Positions 7,979 to 17,400 of a stretch of 64,000 bases of DNA are shown piece after piece (the first letter of the stretch is position 1; the number at the start of each line of letters is the position of its first letter). The DNA lies in contig JBBCJB010000002.1 of assembly GCA_037190485.1 (NCBI GenBank), forward strand, positions 186,001 through 250,000, written 5' to 3'. Source of the DNA: Parapedobacter sp037190485 (lineage in GTDB: Bacteria; Bacteroidota; Bacteroidia; Sphingobacteriales; Sphingobacteriaceae). Below the pieces are notes generated by a model. It saw nothing but the letters and a program-made list of their open reading frames with translations. It ran no database searches and had not been told where the DNA came from. Made by a program: the position numbers and the translations under genes.

Positions 7979-10900
7979 ATGAAAAAGGAAATTCTACATG
8001 CATTCATGATGGTATGTGTGTGCCTGGCTCCATTCGCGTTGGCTGCGCAGACGCTGCAGGTAACGGGAAGCGTGACCTCGGCTGCCGACGGGAGGCCGTT
8101 GGCCGGCGTCACGGTTACCGTACAGGGCACCAATACGGCCACGAGTACCGACGATTCGGGACGCTACCAGCTTACCGTACCACAAGCCGGATCCATACTG
8201 GTCTTCCAGCAATTGGGCATGGCCACCCAGCAAATCACCGTACGAACCGGCGGGCTCGTCAATGTTTCCTTGCAGGAAGACCTGAGCACATTGGAGGAAG
8301 TGGTGGTGATCGGCTACGGTACGCAAAAGAAAAGCGTGGTCACCGGCGCGATCACGAGCGTGAAAGCCGCTGACATCGAGAACCAAGTGGTTGGCCGGTT
8401 GGAAACCGCGCTGCAAGGCCGCACCTCGGGCGTGACCATCACCACCAACTCAGGGGCACCTGGATCGGGTTCGTCCATTTTGGTGCGGGGCGTGACCACG
8501 ATGAATAACAATACCCCGTTGTATGTGGTCGATGGCGTGGTCGTGGACGCCGGTGGCATCGACTACCTGAACACGTCAGACATCGAATCCATCGAAGTCC
8601 TGAAAGACGCGGCCTCGGCGGCCATCTACGGCACACGGGCAGCCGGGGGCGTCATCCTGGTGACCACCAAGAAAGGGCAGGCGGGCGACGTAATGATCAA
8701 CTACAACGGCTACTACGGCACCCAAGCCCCAGCAAAAAAGCTCCAGTTGCTCAACGCCACGGAATACGCGACCCTCCGCAACGAGATCTCGCTCAATGAT
8801 GGGGGTAACATCCTGTTCGCCGATCCCGCTTCGTTCGGCGAAGGCACGGATTGGCAAAGTACCATCTTTGAAAACAATGCGCCCATCCAGAACCACGAGC
8901 TTAGTTTTAGTGGAGGAAATGAAAAATCGACGTTCTACACGTCGTTCGGTTACTTCGGCCAAGATGGCGTCGTGACGCCTGAAATATCCAACTACAACCG
9001 CTATAACGTACGCATCAATTCAGAACACAAGGTAAAACCTTGGTTGCGGTTCGGCGAGAACCTCGGCTATTCCTACATCAAAAGCCAAGGATCGCTGGCG
9101 ACCAACAGCGAATTCGGAGGCCCGCTGAGCTCGGCCATCAACCTGGATCCGCTGACGCCCATCACCATGACCGATCCGGCATTGCTGGGCCAAGCCCCGT
9201 ATAGCAACCAGCCCGTGGTGCGCGATGCCAATGGCAATCCGTACGCCATTTCGCAAAACGTGGCCCAGGAAATGACCAATCCGCTGGCCTACGTCGACAC
9301 CCGGCTCGGCAACTACGGCTGGTCACACAACATCGTCGGCAACGTATTCGCCGAAATCGAACCGATCGAAGGGCTGCGCATCCGATCGACCGTGGGTACC
9401 AAACTGGCTTGGTGGGGAAACGAGAGCTTCGACGGCATCTATTACCTGAACGCCGCTCAAAACCGCTCCACCACCGCCTTCCACCGCAATCGGAACCAAG
9501 GCTTCAATTGGAACATCGAGAACATCATCTCCTACAGCCGGAAAATCGAGGATCACAATTTCACCGTGCTGGCTGGCCAAGGTGCGTATGTGGAAGATTT
9601 CACCAGCGGCCTGAACATCACATTCAACAACATCCAAGCCGGCAATTTCGAAGATGCCACCTTCAACCTGAAGGTACCAACGGCCGATCGGCTTGCCGAT
9701 GCCTACGATGGCATCACGCATAACCTATCTTCGCTATTCGGCCGCTTGATATACGACTACAAGGAAAAATACCTCTTCACGGGTATCGTGCGGCGCGACG
9801 GATCCTCCCGCTTCGGCGATGATCGGAAGTACGGCGTCTTTCCATCCGCTTCGGTCGGTTGGGTGGTCACCAATGAAGATTTCTGGCCTACGAACGCTTA
9901 CGTGAATACACTGAAGATCAGGGGATCGTATGGCGTGGTCGGCAACGACGCCAGCGGAGGGAATTTCCAATTCATCCCCACGATCGGCATGGGCGGTGGA
10001 AGGAACTACATCTTCGGCCTCGACAACATGTACATCGGGGCCAGCCCCAACGCGCCCGCCAACCCGATGTTGGCCTGGGAAGAAACCAGCCAATTGAACG
10101 TTGGGTTGGATGCATCGCTGTTCGGCGGCTTTACGCTCGGATTCGATTGGTTCCAGAAGAAGACCTCCGGCATCCTGTGGCCGCTCGTCATCCCCGGCTA
10201 TGTGGGGGTAGGCGATCCAACCGTCAACCTGGCCAACATGGAGGCGTCGGGCATCGAACTCGAATTGGGTTATCGCAAGTCGTTCGGCGAGTTCCAATTG
10301 AATGTAAACGGCAACCTCTCCCATGCTTCCAATACGGTGACCTTCATCGATGGGCAAATCGACTTTCACGAACGTGGCGCAGCAGGCATACAGAATTTCG
10401 CCCATGGACTGCAACGTACGCAGGTAGGCCAATCCTTCAATGCGTTCTATGGATACAAGATCCTGGGCGTATTCCAGAACCAAGCCGAAATCGATGGCCA
10501 TGTATCGTCCAGCGGCCAGAAAATACAACCCAACGCGGTGCCCGGAGATTTCAGGTGGGCCGACCTGGATGACAACGGCAGCATAAACGCCGATGACCGG
10601 ACATTCCTCGGGACAGCCATCCCGACCTTCAACTACGGCCTTACCATCAATGCATCGTACAAGAATTTCGACTTGTTGGTATTCGGACAAGGGTCTGCCG
10701 GAAACAAGATCTTCCAAGGCCTTCGCCGATTGGACATCGGCAATGCCAACTGGCATGCCAAGGCCCTGAACCGTTGGGTGGGCGAAGGCAGCTCCAATGA
10801 ACGACCACGCGCCACATTGGCCGACCCTAACCAAAACAATTCGCGCCCTTCCGAATACTACTTGGAGGACGGATCGTACCTACGCCTGAAGACGGTGCAA

Positions 10901-11107
10901 TTGGGCTACACACTGCCCTACGCATTGACCGGAAAGATCGGCCTCCGTAAAATCAGGGCCTATGTAAGCAGCAACAACTTGGCGACGTTCACGAACTACA
11001 CGGGGTATGACCCCGAAGTGGGTGGTGGGTCTGATGTATGGGGCGTGGATACGGGTGTGTATCCGCAGGCCCGGTCCTTCTTGTTTGGTTTGAACTTCAC
11101 ATTGTAA
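7979..11107 (+). CDS. SusC/RagA-family TonB-linked outer-membrane receptor (beta-glucan PUL)
   Basis: A 1042-residue protein with a signal peptide ending near ALAAQ (about 23), a CarboxypepD_reg-like domain (about 25-105), the EVVVIGYGT TonB-box region, a plug domain (about 115-225, with TPLYVVDGV and DAASAAIYG), and a 22-strand barrel ending in aromatic residues (FLFGLNFTL). SusC-type receptors import oligosaccharides through the outer membrane with TonB energy and a SusD lid. It is followed 19 bases later by susD and then by four glycoside hydrolases on the same strand, which points to a glucan-derived oligosaccharide as cargo. No SusR, HTCS or sigma/anti-sigma regulator is adjacent. Confidence 0.96.
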   Translation: MKKEILHAFMMVCVCLAPFALAAQTLQVTGSVTSAADGRPLAGVTVTVQGTNTATSTDDSGRYQLTVPQAGSILVFQQLGMATQQITVRTGGLVNVSLQEDLSTLEEVVVIGYGTQKKSVVTGAITSVKAADIENQVVGRLETALQGRTSGVTITTNSGAPGSGSSILVRGVTTMNNNTPLYVVDGVVVDAGGIDYLNTSDIESIEVLKDAASAAIYGTRAAGGVILVTTKKGQAGDVMINYNGYYGTQAPAKKLQLLNATEYATLRNEISLNDGGNILFADPASFGEGTDWQSTIFENNAPIQNHELSFSGGNEKSTFYTSFGYFGQDGVVTPEISNYNRYNVRINSEHKVKPWLRFGENLGYSYIKSQGSLATNSEFGGPLSSAINLDPLTPITMTDPALLGQAPYSNQPVVRDANGNPYAISQNVAQEMTNPLAYVDTRLGNYGWSHNIVGNVFAEIEPIEGLRIRSTVGTKLAWWGNESFDGIYYLNAAQNRSTTAFHRNRNQGFNWNIENIISYSRKIEDHNFTVLAGQGAYVEDFTSGLNITFNNIQAGNFEDATFNLKVPTADRLADAYDGITHNLSSLFGRLIYDYKEKYLFTGIVRRDGSSRFGDDRKYGVFPSASVGWVVTNEDFWPTNAYVNTLKIRGSYGVVGNDASGGNFQFIPTIGMGGGRNYIFGLDNMYIGASPNAPANPMLAWEETSQLNVGLDASLFGGFTLGFDWFQKKTSGILWPLVIPGYVGVGDPTVNLANMEASGIELELGYRKSFGEFQLNVNGNLSHASNTVTFIDGQIDFHERGAAGIQNFAHGLQRTQVGQSFNAFYGYKILGVFQNQAEIDGHVSSSGQKIQPNAVPGDFRWADLDDNGSINADDRTFLGTAIPTFNYGLTINASYKNFDLLVFGQGSAGNKIFQGLRRLDIGNANWHAKALNRWVGEGSSNERPRATLADPNQNNSRPSEYYLEDGSYLRLKTVQLGYTLPYALTGKIGLRKIRAYVSSNNLATFTNYTGYDPEVGGGSDVWGVDTGVYPQARSFLFGLNFTL

Positions 11108-11126
11108 CATCAAAAAGTCATTCGTC

Positions 11127-12647
11127 ATGAAATTCTATAAATCAATTCGATTACGGTATATGCTACTGGTCAGCGTAACGGCGGGCCTTGGCGCGTGTTC
11201 AACGGAGTTCCTGAGACCGGACCCGAAAGGAACGCTCATGGAAGACACCTATTACAGCAACCCTGATGAAGCTTTCGCAGGCTTGGTGTCGGTATACGAC
11301 CCCATCGGCTGGCAAACCGCCGTGACCTACTTCAACTTCGGGGCTGTCAATGCGGCATCCGACGATCACGTTGCGGGTGGCGGCGGCGCCAACGACATGG
11401 AAACGTGGCAACGGTGGAGCAACTACACGCTCAACGAATCGCAGGGCCCCCAGCAGGATTACTGGAATCGCAATTTCACGGGCGTATCCCGAGCCAATAT
11501 CTTCATCAAGAAAATGGAGGCCACCGTGCCGGGGCTGAACGACGCACTCAAGTCTCGCTATGTCGCCGAAGCGAAATTCCTGCGCGGTTATTATTATTTC
11601 GATCTGGTGCGACTGTTCCGCAACATCCCATTCTATACCGAGCCGCTGATAACCGAAAACATGCGCGAGCAGGCCCAAGTGGCGCCAGAAGTGGTGTACG
11701 CCCAGATCGAACAAGACCTGAAGGACGCCATCGCCGTGTTGCCGCCCACGGTACCCAGCGCTTCCGAAGGGGGCCGGATGACCAAAGGAGCGGCCCACGC
11801 CCTGCTCGGCAAGGTATACCTGTACCAGGAAAAGTGGAATGAAGCGGCGGCCGAGCTCGCCCAGGTGAATGGCGACCCCGGAGGTGCAGGCCCGTTTGGG
11901 CATCGGCTGCTGGACAACTTCGCCGATGTATTCCGTGTGGACAACAAGTTCCATTCGGAAGCCATCCTCGAAATCGTGCATTCCGCTGTGGGTGCATTGG
12001 ATTGGGGCGCATGGGGACAGTTCTACGGCAACGTCGCCACCGTCATGTTCGGCCCCCGGGGCTACAGCGGCCCCCACTATTACTCCGGATGGAGCTTCTG
12101 CCCCATCACCGAAGACCTGTATAACCTCATGAAGCCCGACCCGCGTTTCGCAGCTACCGTGGCCGACGTGGATGCCCTCGAAAAAGCGGGGCAAGCCCAG
12201 TACGAAAAGGGCTACATGAACACCGGATGGTTCATCCAGAAATTCGCGCCACTCACCGCCTTCGGCGCGACCAACGGTGTGCGTGAGCTGAACTATCCAC
12301 AGAACTACATCGAGATGCGGCTGGCCGACAGCTACCTGATGGAGGCGGAAGCGTTGATCGAAGGCGGCCAAGGCGGCGGGGCCGGTACGCGTGCGTATCG
12401 GTTGCTCAACGCCGTAAGGGCACGCGTCGGGCTAGCGGCCGTGAATGCGACGTTGGACAACATCTTCCTGGAACGCCGCAAGGAACTGGCGACCGAAGGC
12501 CACCGCTGGTACGACCTGGTACGCTCCGGACGGGCCCCAGCGGCCCTGGGGGCACGCGGATTCGTCGCAGGGAAGCATGAAATCCTGCCCATACCGTACA
12601 ACGAGCTGCTGAATACGCAGCTAGTGCAACACGAGGCGTACAGATAA
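11127..12647 (+). CDS. SusD/RagB-family surface glycan-binding lipoprotein (beta-glucan PUL)
   Basis: A 506-residue protein with a lipoprotein signal (lipobox LGAC, about 22-25), an N-terminal SusD-like region and a C-terminal RagB/SusD region including FLERRKELATEGHRWYDLVR (about 450-470), a typical signature. Tetratricopeptide-like helices form the lid over the SusC barrel and bind glycan chains at the surface. It is partnered with the preceding SusC and followed 38 bases later by a PKD-like lipoprotein. Glycan specificity cannot be read directly; the downstream enzymes suggest beta-glucan. Confidence 0.96.
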   Translation: MKFYKSIRLRYMLLVSVTAGLGACSTEFLRPDPKGTLMEDTYYSNPDEAFAGLVSVYDPIGWQTAVTYFNFGAVNAASDDHVAGGGGANDMETWQRWSNYTLNESQGPQQDYWNRNFTGVSRANIFIKKMEATVPGLNDALKSRYVAEAKFLRGYYYFDLVRLFRNIPFYTEPLITENMREQAQVAPEVVYAQIEQDLKDAIAVLPPTVPSASEGGRMTKGAAHALLGKVYLYQEKWNEAAAELAQVNGDPGGAGPFGHRLLDNFADVFRVDNKFHSEAILEIVHSAVGALDWGAWGQFYGNVATVMFGPRGYSGPHYYSGWSFCPITEDLYNLMKPDPRFAATVADVDALEKAGQAQYEKGYMNTGWFIQKFAPLTAFGATNGVRELNYPQNYIEMRLADSYLMEAEALIEGGQGGGAGTRAYRLLNAVRARVGLAAVNATLDNIFLERRKELATEGHRWYDLVRSGRAPAALGARGFVAGKHEILPIPYNELLNTQLVQHEAYR

Positions 12648-12685
12648 CTTGACAGCAAATCTAGCGGATCTTAGTTCTTATCAAC

Positions 12686-13609
12686 ATGAAAACGAGCAAA
12701 ACCATATACGCTGCAAAGGCCCTGGTCAGTGGGCTGCTGGCAGCCATCATTCCCTTCCAAGCTTGCCAGGAAGAAAGCTATGGACTAGGCAACATCCCAA
12801 ATGCCGACTTTGAAGTCAAAGCGGGTGCCGACGCCAATACCGTCATCTTGGTCAACAAGACGCCGGGCACATCGATCGCTTTCTGGGAAGCCACCGGCCA
12901 AGAGGGAAAAGGCGACGAAGTGTCCATGCGGTTCACGTTTCAGGGCAGCTATGACGTCAAACTAACGGCGGCGACGCCGGGGGGAATCGCTACGGTGACG
13001 AAGTCCGTAACCATCAGCGAAAATGACCCCACCGCCTGTAACCCCGACAGGGCCCTCGGCTTCATTGCCGGCTGCACGCAACGGGTATGGAAACTCAACC
13101 CGGAAGCCGGGGCATTCAAGGTGGGGCCCGGGCCGGATAATGGATCTTGGTGGGGTAGCGGCACGGCGGATGTAGCGGCAAGGGCCTGCGAATTCAACGA
13201 TGAATTCACCTTCACGTTTGATGCTGCCGGCACATTCAAATACGACAACAAAGGCGATTTCTTTGCCGATGGATACCTCGGGAACGCCTCGTCCGGCTGC
13301 GAACCCGCCGGCAACCTCCGCGGTGCCCAAGCGACGTGGAATTCGGGGACTTTTCGTTTCAGCGTGACCGAAACTGGCGGTGTCAATGGACTTGGCCAAC
13401 TCCGCCTAAGCGGCCAAGGTGCGCATATCGGCATCAAAAAAGCACACAACGGCGGCGAAACCACCACCGGACCCACCTGGAATTCGGTTACGTACGACAT
13501 CCTGGAGATGACCCAGGGTGCCGGTGGCGGTGCTTATGACATCCTGAAGATCGGGGTACACATCGGCGGTGAGGGATGGTGGACATTCACCTTACGGTCA
13601 GCGAACTAG
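12686..13609 (+). CDS. PKD-like lipoprotein, probable surface glycan-binding protein
   Basis: A 307-residue protein with a lipobox (FQAC, about 24-27), then a PKD-like beta-sandwich (about 37-115, with a YDVKLTA strand) and a C-terminal beta-rich domain rich in Gly and Trp that ends in GEGWWTFTLRSAN. No catalytic motif is visible. Position directly after SusD and before the hydrolases is where surface glycan-binding proteins are normally encoded, so it probably captures polysaccharide for the SusCD importer. The C-terminal domain resembles uncharacterised PUL-associated domains; I cannot name it with certainty. Confidence 0.82.
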   Translation: MKTSKTIYAAKALVSGLLAAIIPFQACQEESYGLGNIPNADFEVKAGADANTVILVNKTPGTSIAFWEATGQEGKGDEVSMRFTFQGSYDVKLTAATPGGIATVTKSVTISENDPTACNPDRALGFIAGCTQRVWKLNPEAGAFKVGPGPDNGSWWGSGTADVAARACEFNDEFTFTFDAAGTFKYDNKGDFFADGYLGNASSGCEPAGNLRGAQATWNSGTFRFSVTETGGVNGLGQLRLSGQGAHIGIKKAHNGGETTTGPTWNSVTYDILEMTQGAGGGAYDILKIGVHIGGEGWWTFTLRSAN

Positions 13610-13622
13610 ACAAACCACCACG

Positions 13623-13651
13623 AGCGATTCGGCCGATGGCGCCGGATCGCT
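13623..13651 (+). terminator. hairpin after the SusCD-binding-protein genes
   Basis: AGCGATTCGG (13623-13632) pairs with CCGGATCGCT (13642-13651) with one G-U pair and a 9-nt loop, followed by only a short T stretch. It may be a leaky terminator that sets SusCD expression above the hydrolases. Confidence 0.45.
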
Positions 13652-13700
13652 TTAACTTCCCCAATCCGGGACATTTGGTCATACCAATCATACGCGTCAA

Positions 13701-14558
13701 ATGAACGATAAACACATGACAAACCTTTTTTTGATTCCGTTGCTTCTCCTGGCTTGCGGTAAAGAATCGCGGAAGCCGAATATCCAGACTCCCGAACCGC
13801 CCCAACCCAAGGAATACACATTTGCGGCCACGCCCTCATGGGCCGACGAATTTGACTATGAAGGCCTCCCGGATGATACCAAATGGGGCTATGACGTTGG
13901 ATCCCAGAACGGTGGTTGGGGCAACAACGAATTGCAGTATTACACCGAGAAGCGATTGGACAACGCGCGGGTGGCGGGCGGCGTGCTGACCATCACCGCC
14001 AAAAAAGAAGCGTTCGAGGGCCTGGGGTATACCTCGGCCCGATTGGTGAGCCGCGGCAAAGCGGATTTCCTGTACGGGCGCTTTGAGGTGAAGGCGAAAG
14101 TGCCCCCCGGCCGGGGCACCTGGCCGGCGGTATGGATGCTGCCCACCGACTGGGAATACGGCGGGTGGCCGGCATCGGGCGAAATCGATATCCTCGAACA
14201 CGTGGGCCATGACCAAGACGTGGTACACATCAGCGTGCATACACAGGCGTATCACCATTCCATCGGCACGCAGAAAACGTCAACCAAGAAAATCGAGCAT
14301 GCCACGACCGAGTTTCACCTTTATCGCGTGGATTGGACACCCACCTATATCCGTGGCTATGTAGACGACGTACAGCTCTTCAATTTCGCGAACGAAGGCA
14401 CCGGATTCCGCGTCTGGCCATTTGACAAGAAATTCCATTGGCTGATCAACATCGCCGTGGGCGGCAACTGGGGCGGGCAGCAAGGGGTCGATGAAGGGGC
14501 TTTCCCCGCCAGCATGGAGGTCGATTACGTGCGGGTGTACAACATGATCGAAAACTGA
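13701..14558 (+). CDS. glycoside hydrolase family 16 beta-glucanase lipoprotein
   Basis: A 285-residue enzyme with a lipobox (LLLLAC, about 14-19) and a proline-rich linker, then a single GH16 jelly-roll domain. The catalytic ExDxxE motif is seen as GEIDILEH, with Glu161 as nucleophile, Asp163 and Glu166 as acid/base. The surrounding TWPAVWMLP and WGGQQG stretches are typical of laminarinase-type GH16, so an endo-beta-1,3(4)-glucanase is the likely activity. A second ATG at 13716 would also leave a good signal peptide. It probably acts at the cell surface to cut chains before import. Confidence 0.93.
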   Translation: MNDKHMTNLFLIPLLLLACGKESRKPNIQTPEPPQPKEYTFAATPSWADEFDYEGLPDDTKWGYDVGSQNGGWGNNELQYYTEKRLDNARVAGGVLTITAKKEAFEGLGYTSARLVSRGKADFLYGRFEVKAKVPPGRGTWPAVWMLPTDWEYGGWPASGEIDILEHVGHDQDVVHISVHTQAYHHSIGTQKTSTKKIEHATTEFHLYRVDWTPTYIRGYVDDVQLFNFANEGTGFRVWPFDKKFHWLINIAVGGNWGGQQGVDEGAFPASMEVDYVRVYNMIEN

Positions 14559-14577
14559 CCCGATTGCGCATCGATCA

Positions 14578-15960
14578 ATGGTAACGGCATACAAAACGCT
14601 GGGGATGCTTACCCTCTGGGCATGCCTGGGCTGCGGCGGCGAAAATCCGCGCAACCCCAACATCCCGCCACCGGCGCCACCACCTCCCGCAGCGCGCATT
14701 TCGCTGTCGTTCAATCAACTGAGCCGACTGCGGGCCGACGGCAACCGGGTGGTGAATGCGCAGCAAGAGGAAGCCGTGTTGCGCGCCGTGGGGCTAGGCT
14801 ATTGGTTGCTCCAAGAAGGCTACATGCTCAATCCGCATGACCAAAGCAAAGCGGCGAACCAATGGCAGATGAAACGAATCTATTACCAGGAAGGGCTTTC
14901 GGAGGAAAAAGTAGAAGCCTTCTATCGGCAGTGGCGCGCGCATTTCATCACCAAGAAAGACATCGACTACATCGCTTCGCTAGGTTTCAACTCGGTGCGG
15001 TTACCGATGCATTACGACCTGTTCCTCACACCGGCGCAACGGGCGGTGCGCCACGGCGTGATCCGGGATCGCGCGAACCTGGAGGCTTACACCAACGCGT
15101 TGGCCGAGTGGAACGACAGCGGCAGCCTGTTTACCGCCGACGATCTGGATGGTTTTGCCATCATCGACAAGCTGTTGGACTGGTGTGCCGCCAACAAGCT
15201 GTACGTGGTGCTTGACCTGCATGCCGCGCCCGGCGGACAAGGCACGGACGCCAACATCGCGGATGTGTTCGAGCCCAACTTGCTTTGGTTGGGCAGGGAC
15301 AACAGAGGCCGCCCCGTGTACCAGGATGTCACCGTCGCGCTTTGGCAAAAGATTTCCGCACGTTACTCCAACGATGACCGCATCGCATGGTATGACCTCA
15401 TCAACGAACCCAATAACGTGCCCCAGAACCAATGGATCCGCGACATCCACGAACGGATCATCAACGCCATCCGCGACAACGGCGACACGCACCTTATCAT
15501 GGTGGAGGGCAATGGCTGGGGCAACAATTACAACGGGATCTTACCCGGTAGCTTCACCAATCGAACCAATCTGATATACAGTGCACATCGTTACTGGATA
15601 CCGGAATCGGACGACCTGCAAGCGGATCCAGATCCCAACCAAATCAACCGGATACTCAATTTGGTCGGTTTCAGAAGCCGTGTGAATGTGCCGGTATGGG
15701 TAGGCGAAACCGGTGAAAACACCAACGACTGGTTGCGCCAGAACATCCGCAAGCTGGAGGATAACGGAATCGGCTGGTGCCACTGGCCGCTCAAACGGCA
15801 CGACACGAACCCCAATGCGGCCTTGATGCGGATACCGGGCAATTTCCCGACAGACGGGGCCCACGCGATGGAAACGGTCTTGCAAAGCATCAAATTCGAG
15901 AACTGCATTGCCAACCCAGGCGCCGTAGGCGCGGCGGCGCCCATCCATTATTCACCATGA
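14578..15960 (+). CDS. glycoside hydrolase family 5 lipoprotein (glucanase)
   Basis: A 460-residue protein with a lipobox (CLGC, about 16-19), a PPPAPPPP linker, and a GH5 TIM barrel. The acid/base is Glu277 in LINEPNN and the nucleophile is Glu377 in WVGETGEN, with VRLPMHY (about 141-147) and LDLHAAPGGQG near the active site. The overall similarity to exo-beta-1,3-glucanase/beta-1,6-glucanase members of GH5 fits a beta-glucan role. It is a tandem paralogue of the GH5 at 17401, sharing the GLGYWLLQEGYM and EGNGWGNNYNGI blocks. The stop overlaps the GH30 start (ATGA). Confidence 0.92.
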   Translation: MVTAYKTLGMLTLWACLGCGGENPRNPNIPPPAPPPPAARISLSFNQLSRLRADGNRVVNAQQEEAVLRAVGLGYWLLQEGYMLNPHDQSKAANQWQMKRIYYQEGLSEEKVEAFYRQWRAHFITKKDIDYIASLGFNSVRLPMHYDLFLTPAQRAVRHGVIRDRANLEAYTNALAEWNDSGSLFTADDLDGFAIIDKLLDWCAANKLYVVLDLHAAPGGQGTDANIADVFEPNLLWLGRDNRGRPVYQDVTVALWQKISARYSNDDRIAWYDLINEPNNVPQNQWIRDIHERIINAIRDNGDTHLIMVEGNGWGNNYNGILPGSFTNRTNLIYSAHRYWIPESDDLQADPDPNQINRILNLVGFRSRVNVPVWVGETGENTNDWLRQNIRKLEDNGIGWCHWPLKRHDTNPNAALMRIPGNFPTDGAHAMETVLQSIKFENCIANPGAVGAAAPIHYSP

Positions 15961-17381
15961 ACATGATTCCCAACGCCATGAAACAAGCGCTCTTCATCGT
16001 CGCGTACATGATCTTGACGACCTCGATGTCGTGCAAGCCACCCCACCACGGCGATGTGATGTGGTGGCTCACCGACACGCAAGACGGCTCGGTCCTGTTC
16101 GAACGGCAGACCTCCCTTCCATGGGATGGGCATGCGGAAGACGGTGTTTCGACCATCGAAATCGATAGCGACCAACGCTTCCAGCCCATCGACGGGTTTG
16201 GATTCACACTGACCGGCGGTAGTGCCCATCACCTTGTCCGGATGTCGCCGGCGATACGGGCAGGGTTGCTCCGTGAACTGTTTTCAACCGACAGCACGCA
16301 CATCGGCATCAGTTACCTCCGCATCAGCATCGGGGCTTCCGACCTCAATGCATTCCCCTTCTCCTACAACGACCTGCCGGAAGGCCAGACCGACCCAGCG
16401 ATGGAACGTTTCGATCTGGGGCCGGATCGAAACGACGTGATCCCGATATTGAAAGAAATACTGGCCATCAACCCCGACCTGAAAATCATGGGATCGCCCT
16501 GGTCTCCGCCAACGTGGATGAAAACCAACAACGACACGCGCGGAGGGAGCCTCAAACCGGAACATTACCCGGCTTATGCGAAGTACTTCGTGAGGTACAT
16601 CCAACAGATGGCTGCCGAGGGGATCCGCATCGATGCGGTGACCGTACAGAATGAGCCCTTGCATCCAGGCAATAACCCCAGCCTGTTGATGCTGGCCGAA
16701 GAGATGGCGGCGTTCGTCAAGGGTCATTTGGGTCCCGCCTTTGAACAAGCGGGCATCACCACCAAGATCATCGTCTACGACCATAACTGCGACCGCCCGG
16801 ACTACCCCATCCGTATCCTCGATGATCCCGAAGCCAAAAAATACGTGGCTGGATCGGCATTCCATCTCTACGGCGGCACCATAGACGCGCTTTCCGCCGT
16901 GCACGAAAAACACCCCGACAGGGAATTGCACTTTACCGAGCAGTGGATGGGTGCGCCTGGCGACCTGTCAACGGACATGCCGCACCACGTGAAGCACCTC
17001 ACCATCGGCGCTACGCGCAACTGGAGCCGTACGGTGCTGGAATGGAACCTCGCCAACGGCCCCGACCACCGACCGCACACCGATCGCGGAGGCTGTGACC
17101 GTTGCCTCGGCGGCATCACGATCTCGGGCGACAGCGTAGTACGCAACCCGGCATATTATGTGGTTGCGCACGCTTCAAAATTCGTGCGTCCCGGCTCCAT
17201 CCGGATCGGATCCAATGAACCCGATGGACTTGCCAATGTAGCGTTTGTGACGCCCAACAACGAGACGGTACTGATCGTCTTGAATGAAAGCGGATCGGCC
17301 AAGGCATTCCGCGTGAAAAATGGCGGCCGCCAATACACCCCGACGCTCCCGCATGGGGCCGTCGCGACCTTTGTCTTTTGA
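15957..17381 (+). CDS. glycoside hydrolase family 30 (beta-1,6-glucanase/glucosylceramidase-like) lipoprotein
   Basis: A 474-residue enzyme with a lipoprotein signal (lipobox around TSMSC, about 20-24) and a GH30 (beta/alpha)8 barrel plus beta side domain. The acid/base is Glu233 in VQNEPLHPGNN and the nucleophile is Glu328 in FTEQWMG; GFGFTLTGGSA and SPWSPPTWMKTN are typical GH30 blocks. Bacteroidota enzymes of this type (GH30_3) are mostly endo-beta-1,6-glucanases. The frame stays open well upstream, but the ATG at 15957 gives the signal peptide and the ATGA overlap with the preceding GH5. It is the best indication that the PUL targets beta-1,6-linkages. Confidence 0.92.
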   Translation: MNMIPNAMKQALFIVAYMILTTSMSCKPPHHGDVMWWLTDTQDGSVLFERQTSLPWDGHAEDGVSTIEIDSDQRFQPIDGFGFTLTGGSAHHLVRMSPAIRAGLLRELFSTDSTHIGISYLRISIGASDLNAFPFSYNDLPEGQTDPAMERFDLGPDRNDVIPILKEILAINPDLKIMGSPWSPPTWMKTNNDTRGGSLKPEHYPAYAKYFVRYIQQMAAEGIRIDAVTVQNEPLHPGNNPSLLMLAEEMAAFVKGHLGPAFEQAGITTKIIVYDHNCDRPDYPIRILDDPEAKKYVAGSAFHLYGGTIDALSAVHEKHPDRELHFTEQWMGAPGDLSTDMPHHVKHLTIGATRNWSRTVLEWNLANGPDHRPHTDRGGCDRCLGGITISGDSVVRNPAYYVVAHASKFVRPGSIRIGSNEPDGLANVAFVTPNNETVLIVLNESGSAKAFRVKNGGRQYTPTLPHGAVATFVF

Positions 17382-17400
17382 TTAACTTGAAATAACGATC

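Noticed and set aside
15777..17381. A 534-codon frame for the GH30 gene
   Set aside because: Its first 60 codons are an out-of-frame reading of the GH5 gene; the ATG at 15957 gives a lipoprotein signal.
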